A stretch of DNA of 64,000 nt from an uncultured Alphaproteobacteria bacterium (GCA_902515765.1 CABXVZ010000001.1:61870-125869); one strand, 5' to 3'; counted from the first letter of the stretch, positions 7,712 through 16,912 are shown. The notes: generated by a model from the sequence alone, not told the origin. Translations and numbers: made by a program.

Positions 7712-9337
7712 TTAAAGAGTTTTGACGACTTCACGGAGCTCAAACTTTTGAATTTTTCCTGTAGAGGTTTTTGGTAGATCTTGGAAAATAAAAGTCTTTG
7801 GCATTTTAAATCCAGCTAAGTGTTCTCTACAGAAAGCTTTTAGTTCATCTTCTGATACTTGTTGACCATCAATTAATTCAATAAAGGCACACGGTGTCTC
7901 TCCCCATTTCTCATCTGGTCGAGCTACTACCGCCGCCAATGATACAGCTGGATGCTTAATAATTATATTTTCAATTTCGACAGAAGATATATTTTCTCCT
8001 CCACTAATAATAATATCTTTTGATCGATCTTTAACTTGAATATAACCATTGGGGTGAATAACAGCAAGATCACCTGAGTGAAACCATCCTTCTTTCATAG
8101 CTGCTTGAGTAGATTCTTCATTTTTATAATAACCTTTCATGACTGTATTTCCCCTAATCATAATTTCTCCCATAGTCTTTCCATCCGATGGTACAGGTTG
8201 CATAGTCTCAGGATTCAAAACTGTGACCACCTCCGTGTGAGGATAGCGAACGCCTTGAAAAGATTTCCTTTCAGATCTCTGCTCCTCCGGTAAATCATTC
8301 CATTTCTCGTTCCAAGCACAATGTGTTACGTGTCCGTAAGTTTCTGTAAGTCCATAAACGTGCATTACCTCAAAACCCAAGGACTCCATTTTTTGAAGTA
8401 TAGAAGACGGTGGTGGAGCACCAGCAGTCATTACATAAATCTTATTTTTCAACACTTTTTGGTCCTCTTTAGGTGTATTGGCGATCATATTTAAAACAAT
8501 GGGAGCACCTCCAAAATGAGTTACTTCATATTGGTCAATCAGATTGAAAATATCCTTAACAACTATGTTTCTTATAAAAACTACCCTTGCATGAAGCATG
8601 GCCAATGTCCAAGGATAACCCCAGCCATTGCAGTGAAACATGGGCACAGTATACAGGTAGGTTAAACGATTAGGCATATTCCAAGCACTCACACTACCCA
8701 TGGACATTAAATAAGATCCTCGATGGTGGTAAACAACTCCCTTGGGATTGCCTGTGGTTCCTGAAGTATAACTAAGTGAAATAGCTTGCCACTCATCTTT
8801 TGGTCTTAGCCACTCAAAATCATCATCTCCAGTTAATAAGAAGTTTTCATATTCATGTTTTCCTATTGCAGGAACATCTCCCAATCCCGCATGTCTATCA
8901 TCTATATCAATGACGACAATTTCACGATAAACTTGAGAGAGGGCTTCACTAGCTACCTTTTGAAATTGTCGATCTACTATAAATACTTTGCAGTCACTGT
9001 GTTCGAGTATATAGGCAACAGTTCGGGTATCCAGTCGGGTGTTAATAGTATTAATTACACCTCCTGCCATTGGTACTGAATAATGAGCCTCAAATAATTC
9101 TGGAGTGTTAGCTGCCATTATTGAAACAACATCTCCTTTTCCTATTCCAATTTTTGTTAGGGAACTGGCAAATCTAGTGCATCGATCATAAACCTGTCTC
9201 CATGTATACTTTCGGTCCTGATAGATAAGGGCCTCGTAATCAGGGTAGACGTCTTTGATGCGGTCAAGAAAACTTAAGGGAGTTAAAGGAACAAAGTTTG
9301 CATCATTTTTTTGCATTCCTTGTTCAAAGTGGCTCAT
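7712..9337 (-). CDS. AMP-dependent acyl-CoA synthetase (medium-chain / DmdB-like)
   Basis: This 541-residue adenylate-forming enzyme would activate a carboxylic acid to its CoA thioester via an acyl-AMP. The P-loop-like AMP motif YTSGTTGNPKGV is near residues 192-203. YGLTETYG is the second ATP motif, and YKNEESTQAAMKEGWFHSGDLAVI carries the hinge region. The C-terminal lysine is in KTSTGKIQK. Length and pattern match the group that includes DmdB, the methylmercaptopropionate-CoA ligase of marine bacteria, and general medium-chain ligases; sequence alone does not decide. The gene starts one base inside the stop of the FadB-like gene, consistent with shared fatty-acid degradation. Confidence 0.88.
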   Translation of the reverse strand: MSHFEQGMQKNDANFVPLTPLSFLDRIKDVYPDYEALIYQDRKYTWRQVYDRCTRFASSLTKIGIGKGDVVSIMAANTPELFEAHYSVPMAGGVINTINTRLDTRTVAYILEHSDCKVFIVDRQFQKVASEALSQVYREIVVIDIDDRHAGLGDVPAIGKHEYENFLLTGDDDFEWLRPKDEWQAISLSYTSGTTGNPKGVVYHHRGSYLMSMGSVSAWNMPNRLTYLYTVPMFHCNGWGYPWTLAMLHARVVFIRNIVVKDIFNLIDQYEVTHFGGAPIVLNMIANTPKEDQKVLKNKIYVMTAGAPPPSSILQKMESLGFEVMHVYGLTETYGHVTHCAWNEKWNDLPEEQRSERKSFQGVRYPHTEVVTVLNPETMQPVPSDGKTMGEIMIRGNTVMKGYYKNEESTQAAMKEGWFHSGDLAVIHPNGYIQVKDRSKDIIISGGENISSVEIENIIIKHPAVSLAAVVARPDEKWGETPCAFIELIDGQQVSEDELKAFCREHLAGFKMPKTFIFQDLPKTSTGKIQKFELREVVKTL

Positions 9338-11676
9338 TAGTTTTTTAATCTTCTTCCATTTAATAGCATCGCATGGATCCTATCACGTGTTTTATTTGAT
9401 TGTATTAAATTTATCAAAGACTGTCGCTCTAAATTATAAAGATCGCTTTCTGATAAAGTCTTAGCTTTATTTGTATCTCCACCACTTAAAACATCAGCTA
9501 AATGAAGTCCGATATCTACGTCATACCCAAAAATAATGCTTTTTTTCTCTAATTCGAGAAGGACTTGATGCATTTTTTCTTTTACTTCTGGGCCACTAAG
9601 GCAAAATTGTGGCTTAGAGGGAGCAACATAATTATCTTTCAATTTTGCAACTTGATTAAATGCTTCAACTAATAAGTTGTCTCGATTTAACACAACTACA
9701 TCATGGGATTGAAAAAATTTATGTTTTTTTGCTTGTAGAGGTGAGTGAGCCATTAACCCATATCCAATAATATCAAAAACATTGAGTGCTGCTTTGTCGT
9801 GATCATTATTAAACTCTGGGTCTTGAACCCATCGCCATAATAACTCCTTACATCCACCACCACCTGGTACTAATCCTACTCCTGTTTCTACTAAGCCTAA
9901 TGTGCTATTCATATGAGCAATCATACGAGAGGTTTGACAGGCAACTTCAAATCCACCACCAATTGCTAAACCTCCTACAGCACTCACTGTAGGCTTAGAG
10001 GTATATTTCATTTTTCGACAAACCTGTTGAAAGTGCGAAAGATATTTATCAATACCATTCCAATCTTTTTTATCTGCTAAACCTATCATTGTATTTAAAT
10101 CAGCCCCTGCAGAAAAATTCATAGCTTCATTATAGACAACAAGACCCTGGTAATCATCTGCCTCAAGTCTATCGGTCGCTTCTTCTAAAACTTTCATAGC
10201 GTCTCCGTTGAGAGCATTTGCTTTAGTGTGGAATTCACATACTAGCAACCTTTGTTTTCGAATATCATCAGTAAATTGCCAAACAGTTGAGGCGTGATTA
10301 CGAAAAACTGGATTGGCATATTTTTTATGATCACCTAATCTTCGAACACCCTCTCCTCTATTAATAAATTTCATTCCTGCTTCATGGTTATAAGCACGAG
10401 AGGAAGTAGAGTCGTAGGGTTCTTGTTTCAAACGAGCCATAGTCATAAGCAACTCTGGTACTTCTATTCCTTCATCTTGGAGGCGATGAATATAATTATC
10501 AAGACCATATTCGACAAGTAGTTCAAAAGGACCTTCGTTCCAATTAAAACCCATTCTAAGTGCGTCATCTATATCAGTGATTTTAGAGGATACTTCTGGG
10601 ATACAAAAAGCGCTATAATTAATAATTTTAGATAAAACTGCAAAGGCATAACGACCATATTCACTCTCATCGTTTAAAAGAGCTTTAATACCCTCTTTTT
10701 CTACGCGACGAGCAATGTCTAAATCTACTTTATCAAAATCATAATAGGTCATTTTAGAGGTATTGAGAGCTTTCACTATTTCATTGTCATCAATAATTTT
10801 AGTTTCATAAAAACCCCCTGGTCCTTTGTTCCCTGTAAAACCCTTTTCTAAAAGCTTCTCTACAATACTATGGGGTTTGACGACTTGCATGAAAGGATCG
10901 TCTTCTTGAAGCTCTTTTTTAAAGGATGCTAAAACATCCTTCATCAAATCAATACCGATAAGATCGTATAAACCAAAAACACCAGTTTTAGGAATACCTA
11001 AAGGTCGACCAAAAAGAGCATCAGCTATCTCTACATTGAGTCCTCTATCGAGAGCCTCATACATAGCAACTTGCATTGCATAGACTCCAATTCTATTTCC
11101 AATAAAACCAGGGGTATCATTGCAATTGACGATTCCTTTTCCTAATTCATTTTTACAAAAGTCTCGAAGGCTAGATATTTTTTTAATATTTATTAATGGT
11201 GTTTCAACAATCTCTAGTAATCTCATAAATCGAACAGGGTTAAAAAAGTGAGTAATACAAAAATCTGATTTCATAGAGTCAGACATCTCTTGAGTTAAAA
11301 TAGATAAAGGAATTGTGGAAGTATTAGAGGAAACAATAGAGTGCGGGCTTCTGACTTTATCAATTTGGTTATAAAGAGTGTGTTTTATATCTATTCTTTC
11401 TACTACTGCCTCGATAATCCAATCAGCATCTTTAATTTCGTCAAAATCATCTTTTAGATTTCCTGGTTTAATGAATCCAAGACGTGATCTCTCTACTAGA
11501 AGAGGTGGGTCAGATTTTTTAATCAAGTCGATAGCTTTCTCTGAAATTTGATTTGGAGATTCTTTTCCTTTTAGATCGAGAAGGATCACTTGGCGCTCAG
11601 AATTGGCTAGATGGGCAGCTATACCAGAGCCCATTGTTCCAGCACCAATTACAACAATTTTTTTAAATTCAGTCAT
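9337..11676 (-). CDS. 3-hydroxyacyl-CoA dehydrogenase / enoyl-CoA hydratase (FadN-type)
   Basis: This 779-residue multifunctional beta-oxidation enzyme has its domains in FadN order. First is the NAD-binding 3-hydroxyacyl-CoA dehydrogenase (VVIGAGTMGSGIAAHLA, residues 8-24; SSNTSTIPLS; ITHFFNPVRFM). Next comes the dehydrogenase C-terminal region (NDTPGFIGNRIG). The crotonase domain is last (about residues 480-700), with the oxyanion-hole pieces NFSAGADLNTM and GGLAIGGGFEVACQ and LVPGGGGCKELLWR. It would hydrate enoyl-CoA and oxidise the hydroxyacyl-CoA in the cytosol. No thiolase or acyl-CoA dehydrogenase gene is in this window. It is probably co-transcribed with the downstream acyl-CoA ligase. 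Confidence 0.92.
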   Translation of the reverse strand: MTEFKKIVVIGAGTMGSGIAAHLANSERQVILLDLKGKESPNQISEKAIDLIKKSDPPLLVERSRLGFIKPGNLKDDFDEIKDADWIIEAVVERIDIKHTLYNQIDKVRSPHSIVSSNTSTIPLSILTQEMSDSMKSDFCITHFFNPVRFMRLLEIVETPLINIKKISSLRDFCKNELGKGIVNCNDTPGFIGNRIGVYAMQVAMYEALDRGLNVEIADALFGRPLGIPKTGVFGLYDLIGIDLMKDVLASFKKELQEDDPFMQVVKPHSIVEKLLEKGFTGNKGPGGFYETKIIDDNEIVKALNTSKMTYYDFDKVDLDIARRVEKEGIKALLNDESEYGRYAFAVLSKIINYSAFCIPEVSSKITDIDDALRMGFNWNEGPFELLVEYGLDNYIHRLQDEGIEVPELLMTMARLKQEPYDSTSSRAYNHEAGMKFINRGEGVRRLGDHKKYANPVFRNHASTVWQFTDDIRKQRLLVCEFHTKANALNGDAMKVLEEATDRLEADDYQGLVVYNEAMNFSAGADLNTMIGLADKKDWNGIDKYLSHFQQVCRKMKYTSKPTVSAVGGLAIGGGFEVACQTSRMIAHMNSTLGLVETGVGLVPGGGGCKELLWRWVQDPEFNNDHDKAALNVFDIIGYGLMAHSPLQAKKHKFFQSHDVVVLNRDNLLVEAFNQVAKLKDNYVAPSKPQFCLSGPEVKEKMHQVLLELEKKSIIFGYDVDIGLHLADVLSGGDTNKAKTLSESDLYNLERQSLINLIQSNKTRDRIHAMLLNGRRLKN

Positions 11677-11897
11677 ATTATTAAGGACGAGATAATAGCA
11701 AAAAAAATACCCAAGTTAATCATAATCGCAATTTTCTAAGAACTATTCTGTTAGGAAAAAATGACAGTAATCTCAATAATTCTAGGGCTTTTTAATCCCT
11801 AAAAATCAAAGGTTTGCTAAAATGGCATACCTGAACACCACCTATAATCTGACATTCATCAATTTCAGTAATAATTTCTAAAATAAGGAGAATTATT

Positions 11898-12035
11898 ATG
11901 AGTAAAATTAAACTTAATATACTTAAAGAATCAAAAGCATATGAAAGCTTTCGTTTCTCTTCTTTAAATACCCAAAAGATTATTTTTGCAGGTTACAATA
12001 AACCTCGTATTCAAAGTAAGAGAATATACTTATAA
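11898..12035 (+). CDS. Possible small basic protein, 45 aa
   Basis: This is a short ORF (ATG 11898, TAA 12033-12035) encoding 45 residues, rich in Lys, Arg, Ser and Ile and ending KRIYL. Its main support is the purine-rich AAGGAG at 11885-11890, 7 bases before the ATG, one of the better ribosome-binding sites in the window. It stands alone between two minus-strand genes, and a GC-rich hairpin follows 18 bases after the stop. There is no signal peptide or membrane helix. I do not recognise a family; conservation in relatives would decide whether it is real. Confidence 0.45.
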   Translation: MSKIKLNILKESKAYESFRFSSLNTQKIIFAGYNKPRIQSKRIYL

Positions 12036-12053
12036 TTTTAGGCTCAAGATATC

Positions 12054-12070
12054 GGGGAGCGGCGCTCCCC
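12054..12070. terminator. GC-rich stem-loop, possible terminator between convergent genes
   Basis: The arms GGGGAGC and GCTCCCC form a 7-bp stem with the loop GGC. It stands out as a GC-rich patch between the small plus-strand ORF and the converging deacetylase gene. Neither side is followed by a clear T-run, so it is not a textbook intrinsic terminator. It may still block read-through or protect RNA 3' ends. Confidence 0.45.
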
Positions 12071-12081
12071 TAAAGCCCTGC

Positions 12082-12996
12082 TCATAAAATTTTGTAAATA
12101 CTAGCAGCGACATTAAAAATAATCGCATGACGAGAAGCTAGCTCTTGAGTATCACTACTATACCCTCCTCCAATAACCGTAGCTACTGGGATATTTCTAT
12201 TATGAAAATTCCCAAGAACCATCTCATCTCTTTTTATAATCCCCTCCCTAGTTATTTCTAGGTTTCCTAACCCATCTCCTACAAAGACATCAATCCCTGC
12301 ATCATACAATACAATATCAGGAGAGATGCGGTGTTTGATATCATCTAGTGTTTTTTGAAGTTGTGATAAATAGAAATCATCATCTGATCCAGCAGGGATT
12401 GCCACATCCATCCATCCTTTTTTTTTCTCAAAAGGAAAATTGCTTTCACTATGAATTGAACAAGTATAAATCGATGGATAATTTTGACAAATATCAATTG
12501 TGCCATCACCTTGATGAACATCGAGATCTAAAATTAAAACGGATTTCACATAGCCCTCTTCAATTAAATTGATAGCTGTATAAGCCAAGTCATTAAAAAT
12601 ACAAAAACCATAACCATGACTATGGTGAGCATGATGGGTGCCTCCTCCAACATGGCATGCTATACCCGTTTGCAATGCTAGCTTTGCTGTATTCAAAGTT
12701 CCCTCAATAGCTAGAAAAGACCTATTTTTTAAACGGTTTGACCAGGGTAAATTGATTTTTCGAATTTCCTCTTTACTAAGATTATCTTCTTTAACTTTAT
12801 TAATATAATAAGACGATTGGGATCGCTGAAGTCTTACTTCATTAGCTTTTTGAGGTTGGGTAATTTCACAATGGGAAAAATAAGATTGTTTCTTTAAGTA
12901 ATTGAAGAGATCAGAGAATTTAGATCCAACAAAACGATGGTTAGTTGGGACAGGGATATCGTAATCAGGATGGTAAGTAATGTTTAACTTATTCAA
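12082..12996 (-). CDS. Histone deacetylase family protein (AcuC/HDAC-like amidohydrolase)
   Basis: This 304-residue arginase/deacetylase-fold enzyme has the classic active-site run GGGTHHAHHSHGYGFCIFND (about residues 117-136). The zinc ligands are in LILDLDVHQGDGT, and YDAGIDVFVGD supplies the third Asp. It would remove acetyl or related acyl groups from a protein lysine or a small molecule in the cytosol. It starts at TTG (12996) with no better start nearby. It is somewhat short for AcuC and matches the compact bacterial HDAC group near 300 aa. Neighbours do not reveal the substrate. Confidence 0.88.
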   Translation of the reverse strand: MNKLNITYHPDYDIPVPTNHRFVGSKFSDLFNYLKKQSYFSHCEITQPQKANEVRLQRSQSSYYINKVKEDNLSKEEIRKINLPWSNRLKNRSFLAIEGTLNTAKLALQTGIACHVGGGTHHAHHSHGYGFCIFNDLAYTAINLIEEGYVKSVLILDLDVHQGDGTIDICQNYPSIYTCSIHSESNFPFEKKKGWMDVAIPAGSDDDFYLSQLQKTLDDIKHRISPDIVLYDAGIDVFVGDGLGNLEITREGIIKRDEMVLGNFHNRNIPVATVIGGGYSSDTQELASRHAIIFNVAASIYKIL

Positions 12997-13015
12997 TACT
13001 CGGGCTTTTCAAATT

Positions 13016-13231
13016 TCAAAGATCGTCAAAAGACTCAATTGATGAGACAACCATTAAGGACTCAATATATCTTTTTTTTCCACAGTCATAACAAATTGTA
13101 ATCAATTCATCATTTAATTTATTTATATATTTCTTAGAAACCTCTTTATAATCGCCACAATCTGAGCACTTGTAATAGGGCAAGCTACTTTCTTCTAAAT
13201 TTTCTTCTTCTTTTCCTGTCCACCACCCCAT
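13016..13231 (-). CDS. Small protein with two CxxC pairs, probable zinc ribbon
   Basis: This 71-residue protein has CSDC (22-25) and CYDC (47-50), a spacing compatible with one zinc ribbon, and an acidic N-terminal stretch. It lies 19 bases upstream of the deacetylase on the same strand, so the two may be co-transcribed. I recognise no named family. It differs in sequence from the CxxC protein at 7508, although the layout is similar. Confidence 0.6.
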   Translation of the reverse strand: MGWWTGKEEENLEESSLPYYKCSDCGDYKEVSKKYINKLNDELITICYDCGKKRYIESLMVVSSIESFDDL

Positions 13232-13341
13232 AATTCATTTTAACATAAATTTTTTATATCTTGGTGAGGTAATTCTTTAAATGAATAAAATTCTGTTTAT
13301 AAAATTTCTTTTAACTATTTTTTTCAAAAGTAGATTTTTTT

Positions 13342-13374
13342 TTTAATTGTTATAGATTGTATTAAACAATTAAA
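13342..13374. promoter_or_regulatory. Inverted repeat upstream of the first MalK-type gene
   Basis: This is a 10-bp perfect inverted repeat, TTTAATTGTT / AACAATTAAA, separated by 13 bases, centred about 54 bases upstream of the ATPase start. The arms are AT-rich, so chance is not excluded. The position in a promoter-sized gap and the ATTGT/ACAAT core, also seen in the 24.9 kb spacer, make it a candidate operator, perhaps for the SorC regulator. Confidence 0.35.
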
Positions 13375-13411
13375 TTTCAAACACTTGAAAGATCGCTCAA
13401 AGGAGGATGAA

Positions 13412-14494
13412 GTGGCTGACATTGAAGTAAAAAACGTAAATAAATACTATGGGGACGTCCAAGTTATCAACGACGTATCTCTTGATATAAAGAGTCAATC
13501 ATTCACAGTATTAGTAGGACCATCTGGCTGTGGTAAATCAACCATGCTCAGAATGATTGCAGGACTAGAAGACATTAACTCAGGAACAATTTCTATTGAT
13601 GGGAAGGTGGTAAATGATCTTCCGCCTAAGGAAAGAAACATTGCAATGGTTTTCCAATCATATGCCTTGTACCCCCACATGACAGTTTTTGACAACATGG
13701 CATTTGGTTTAAAATTAGAAAAAAGATCTAAAGAAGAAATTGACGAACGCGTTCAAGAGGCAGCGAAAATTCTTCAAATAGAAGATTATCTTCTTCGAAA
13801 ACCAAAACAACTATCCGGTGGTCAAAGACAAAGGGTTGCAATTGGAAGAGCTATTACTCGAAAACCTAAGGTATTTTTATTTGATGAGCCTTTATCTAAT
13901 TTGGATGCTGCGCTTCGTGTACAAATGCGTGTTGAGCTTGCAAAACTTCATGACAAGCTAAATGCCACTATGATTTATGTAACACATGATCAAACAGAAG
14001 CTATGACCATGGCTGATGATATAGTTGTTCTAAATAGTGGAGTCGTCTCCCAAAAAGGATCTCCGTTGGACTTATATAATAATCCAAATAATTTATTTGT
14101 TGGAGGTTTTATTGGGTCGCCTAAAATGAATTTTATTTCTACTAAAATAACTAGTAAAAGTAGTGAAAAAACAGAAGTAGATTTGATGGGTTCATCAACA
14201 ATAAGTGTACCCAAAACTCTAGCTTCCGCCGCTGAAGGTGATGCGGTGAAACTAGGAATTCGACCTGAACACCTCACAGTTAATAAGGAAAGTGATGGAA
14301 GTTGGGAGAGTAAAGTTTTTGTTGTGGAAAAATTAGGATCTGGAACATTCCTTTATCTTGAAAAAGAAGGTGAGCCTTTAGTTGTAGAAACTAAAGGTGA
14401 CTCAGATATTAAAGTTGGCGATACTGTCAAGGTTGGTTTTTCAGCCTCTCATTGCCATATCTTTGATAGTTCAAATCAAGAAGCATTTAAGTAA
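13412..14494 (+). CDS. CUT1 sugar/polyol ABC transporter ATP-binding protein (MalK/UgpC family)
   Basis: The open frame begins at 13385, but the start is most likely the GTG at 13412, five bases after AGGAGG (13401-13406). This gives 360 residues. Walker A is GPSGCGKST, the Q-loop is in [17 protein letters not shown], the signature is LSGGQRQR, and Walker B is [13 protein letters not shown]. The switch histidine is in YVTHDQTEAM. A C-terminal TOBE-like domain follows from about residue 235. It would energise the CUT1 permeases downstream, and perhaps the one at 21.7-23.4 kb, which has no ATPase of its own. Confidence 0.93.
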   Translation: MADIEVKNVNKYYGDVQVINDVSLDIKSQSFTVLVGPSGCGKSTMLRMIAGLEDINSGTISIDGKVVNDLPPKERNIAMVFQSYALYPHMTVFDNMAFGLKLEKRSKEEIDERVQEAAKILQIEDYLLRKPKQLSGGQRQRVAIGRAITRKPKVFLFDEPLSNLDAALRVQMRVELAKLHDKLNATMIYVTHDQTEAMTMADDIVVLNSGVVSQKGSPLDLYNNPNNLFVGGFIGSPKMNFISTKITSKSSEKTEVDLMGSSTISVPKTLASAAEGDAVKLGIRPEHLTVNKESDGSWESKVFVVEKLGSGTFLYLEKEGEPLVVETKGDSDIKVGDTVKVGFSASHCHIFDSSNQEAFK

Positions 14495-14510
14495 TAAAAT
14501 AATTTCAATA

Positions 14511-14537
14511 TTAGATGCCCTGAACAAGGGCATCTAA
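14511..14537. terminator. Bidirectional stem-loop terminator between MalK-type ATPase and SDR
   Basis: The 11-bp perfect stem TTAGATGCCCT / AGGGCATCTAA has a GAACA loop and sits between two converging genes. On the plus strand ACTTTATGTTT follows, a loose T-rich tail. It can serve both directions. Confidence 0.7.
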
Positions 14538-14549
14538 ACTTTATGTTTG

Positions 14550-15314
14550 TTATCTGGAAGTATATCCACCATCGACAACTAAGACTTCTCCGGTGACATA
14601 GCTAGAAGCAGGACTACATAAGAAGAGTGCGGCTGAGGCAATCTCATGAGGTTCTGCCATTCTGTTCATCGGAGTTTGCCTATCCCACGTAGGATACCAA
14701 TGCTCATTTTCTTTTGGTAAATGTGTCATATCTGTTTTAACATAACCAGGAGCAATAGCGTTAACTCTGATGTTTTGATCAGCATAATCACTAGCTAAGC
14801 TTTTAGTCATCATATGAACTGCAGCTTTAGATGCATTATAGGCTACTTGGGGTTGAGGGATATTTGATACTAATCCTGAAATAGAACCGATATTAAGAAT
14901 GATACCCTCTCCTTGTTTTTTCATAGGAGGAATAACAGAGCGACACATACGAAAAACCGCGTCTACGTTAATATCCATTATTCCATCTAATAAATCATCG
15001 TTGTATTCTTCCATTTTTCCATGCTTTGCAACTCCGGCATTGTTAACCAAGATGTCAACCCTTCCATGTTTTTCCAATGTATAATCAATTGTTTTTTGAG
15101 GAATGGATTTATCATGAAAGTCAGCTTCAAAAAGAGATGCATCATAATTTGATTTTTTTAGAATATCAAAACCATCATTGTTATTAGTTCTACTTGTTAA
15201 AACTAATTTTGCTCCTGCCTCACCAAATGCCTGAGCTATAGAAAGGCCTATCCCTCTCGTACCGCCAGTTATTAGGGCAATTTTTCCATCTAATTTAAAT
15301 TTATCTAAAAACAT
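14550..15314 (-). CDS. Short-chain dehydrogenase/reductase, probable polyol or sugar dehydrogenase (copy 1)
   Basis: This 254-residue classical SDR has the cofactor motif TGGTRGIG (about residues 17-24), NNAG in ILVNNAGVAKHG, the catalytic Ser in LNIGSISG, and YNASKAA for Tyr and Lys. The C-terminus is VTGEVLVVDGGY. It would oxidise an alcohol group with NAD(P). It is a close paralogue of the SDR at 19925, and the two share a 32-base identical DNA tract. It is divergent from the binding-protein gene at 15441, with GGAGAG as its ribosome-binding site. Polyol specificity is inferred from the importer and dehydrogenases around it. Confidence 0.88.
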   Translation of the reverse strand: MFLDKFKLDGKIALITGGTRGIGLSIAQAFGEAGAKLVLTSRTNNNDGFDILKKSNYDASLFEADFHDKSIPQKTIDYTLEKHGRVDILVNNAGVAKHGKMEEYNDDLLDGIMDINVDAVFRMCRSVIPPMKKQGEGIILNIGSISGLVSNIPQPQVAYNASKAAVHMMTKSLASDYADQNIRVNAIAPGYVKTDMTHLPKENEHWYPTWDRQTPMNRMAEPHEIASAALFLCSPASSYVTGEVLVVDGGYTSR

Positions 15315-15440
15315 TCATCTCTCCTATTGTCAATAACATAAAATCTTTGAAATACATCCATATGTATAATAAAGTAATTTTGGTAAAGTAGCTAAAATAT
15401 TCTTAGTTACTGAAATCATTTCTTATAGGAGGAAATTTAT

Positions 15441-16865
15441 ATGAGAAAACTACTATTTGCCTTAGTGGCAACTATATTTTCCTTTTCAGCGATGGCCGGC
15501 GGTCATGCTGAATGGTGGAAAAATGCTGGTGCTCCTTATGCGGGTACTACGCTTCAAGGTATTGCTGAAAATACACCCCCAGGACAATTTGCTGGCGATG
15601 TTTTAGCAAAAGAATTTGAAGCATTAACAGGTATTAAAGTTAGACTTGAAAATACTTCATGGGATCAAATGTATGACAAAGCTATCAAAGATATGGAAGC
15701 TAACTCAGGTATCTATGACTTTGTTTATATTGAACAAGACATTGTTTACGATTACTTAAACAGAGACTTCCTAGTTAATATTACTGAAGGTCTAGCAAAC
15801 AACCCTGATCTTCAAGCTCCTGGTGTAAGTCTTGATGACTTTACAACTTTCATCGATTACTTCAAAGATGGATCAGGTGATGTATTTGGTGTTCCAATGG
15901 AAGCTTTCATTAAAGTATATCTTTACAGAAAAGATCTTTTTGGAAGAGCAGATGCAAAAGCGCAGTTTAGAGCACAGTATGGTTATGGTCTTACTCCTGC
16001 TACTTCTTTCGATCAATGGAGAGACAATGCTGAATTTTTCACACACTTTTGTGCAGAACAAGGTATGGAGTGTTGGGGAACAACCGTTCAAGGACACACT
16101 GGTCACCCAGCATCTACATATGAATTCTTAGAGTCAATTGCTCCTTCTTTCGGTTTATATAACTGGGGTGTAAATATGGACTCATATCAATCATGTGTTG
16201 AAAATGGTGGACAGCTAAACGGTGGAAGAGCAAAAGCTGCTCTAAACTTCTGGACACAACTATTACCATTTGCTCCACCTGAAGCACTTCAAAGTACTTG
16301 GAGTGAAGTTGGATCATCTTTTGCTGCTGGAAGAGCTGCACAAGGTTGGGTTTATGGAGAAAATGCTGCATGGATTGCAACAGACGCTGAAAAATCAGCT
16401 GTTGTAGGAAAAGTTGGTGTTATGCTTCCTCCTACTGCACCAGGTGTTATGACTCAAGCTGCATCAGGTAACGGATATATTGGATATTTTGATGGAGGTG
16501 CTTATGGTATTCCTCACTCATCAAAAAATATCGAAGCAACTATGCTTTGGTTACAATTTGTTGCTATGAACGATCACCAAGCTGATTGGGCTATTGCTGG
16601 CGGACGTATCACACACAAAGATACATATGCTGACCCTAAAGTTATGGCTGTTGACGAGCAAGCTGATGGATACTTCTCTCTAATGAGAGATACTGGCTTC
16701 TTATATGCTGGTGCTCCTCCATTCCCATTCCACGGAGCGGGTAGAGGTGCTATCGATCCATTCATCTATAGTGCTTTAGCTGGGGAAATGACTCCAGAAG
16801 AAGCTCTAGATGGTGCATGTCAAGCTCTTGATCAAGTTATGGCTGATCTTGGCTACCAAGACTAA
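15441..16865 (+). CDS. CUT1 ABC transporter substrate-binding protein (sugar/polyol)
   Basis: This 474-residue exported binding protein has the signal peptide MRKLLFALVATIFSFSAMA, and the mature protein starts GGHAEWW. The block ALTGIKVRLENTSWDQMYDK and the later YGIPHSSKNIEATMLWLQF fit solute-binding family 1. The GMPY-like VFGVPMEAF segment is also typical. It would capture its ligand in the periplasm and deliver it to the permeases at 16913 and 17784. A DUF2160-like gene in the operon recalls glycerol/polyol importers. The ribosome-binding site is strong (AGGAGG, 15427-15432), and a stem-loop follows the gene. Confidence 0.92.
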   Translation: MRKLLFALVATIFSFSAMAGGHAEWWKNAGAPYAGTTLQGIAENTPPGQFAGDVLAKEFEALTGIKVRLENTSWDQMYDKAIKDMEANSGIYDFVYIEQDIVYDYLNRDFLVNITEGLANNPDLQAPGVSLDDFTTFIDYFKDGSGDVFGVPMEAFIKVYLYRKDLFGRADAKAQFRAQYGYGLTPATSFDQWRDNAEFFTHFCAEQGMECWGTTVQGHTGHPASTYEFLESIAPSFGLYNWGVNMDSYQSCVENGGQLNGGRAKAALNFWTQLLPFAPPEALQSTWSEVGSSFAAGRAAQGWVYGENAAWIATDAEKSAVVGKVGVMLPPTAPGVMTQAASGNGYIGYFDGGAYGIPHSSKNIEATMLWLQFVAMNDHQADWAIAGGRITHKDTYADPKVMAVDEQADGYFSLMRDTGFLYAGAPPFPFHGAGRGAIDPFIYSALAGEMTPEEALDGACQALDQVMADLGYQD

Positions 16866-16878
16866 TTAAATACTTTAT

Positions 16879-16904
16879 TAAGGGAGGCTTTTACGCCTCC
16901 CTTA
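16879..16904 (+). terminator. Intra-operon stem-loop after the binding-protein gene
   Basis: This is a 10-bp perfect stem, TAAGGGAGGC / GCCTCCCTTA, with loop TTTTAC, followed by TTTTAC. It lies between the binding-protein stop and the permease start. It is expected to stop part of transcription or stabilise the upstream message, so that binding protein exceeds permease. Confidence 0.75.
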
Positions 16905-16912
16905 TTTTACTG

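Larger units (their letters stand above)
11677..12081. other. 405-base spacer with a small ORF and a GC-rich hairpin
   Basis: This is the longest stretch without a standard-size gene in the window. A possible minus-strand promoter for the FadN-type gene reads TTAACT, 16 bases, TATTAT (11692-11719 on the plus strand). A weak 5-bp hairpin lies at 11783-11801 (TAGGG/CCCTA). A 45-codon ORF with a good Shine-Dalgarno sequence follows at 11898, then a 7-bp GC-rich hairpin at 12054-12070. I see no tRNA and no riboswitch that I recognise. Confidence 0.4.

Noticed and set aside
11761..11850. Possible riboswitch or tRNA in the 11.7-11.9 kb spacer
   Set aside because: There is only a weak 5-bp hairpin and no recognisable conserved core, cloverleaf or terminator; a TATAAT at 11843 has no matching -35 box.
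13342..13374. Intrinsic terminator upstream of the MalK-type gene
   Set aside because: The 13-base loop and AT-only stem make it unstable; an operator is the more plausible reading.
15832..16380. Several overlapping frames on both strands inside the binding-protein gene
   Set aside because: They lack ribosome-binding sites and protein-like composition; the binding-protein frame explains the sequence.
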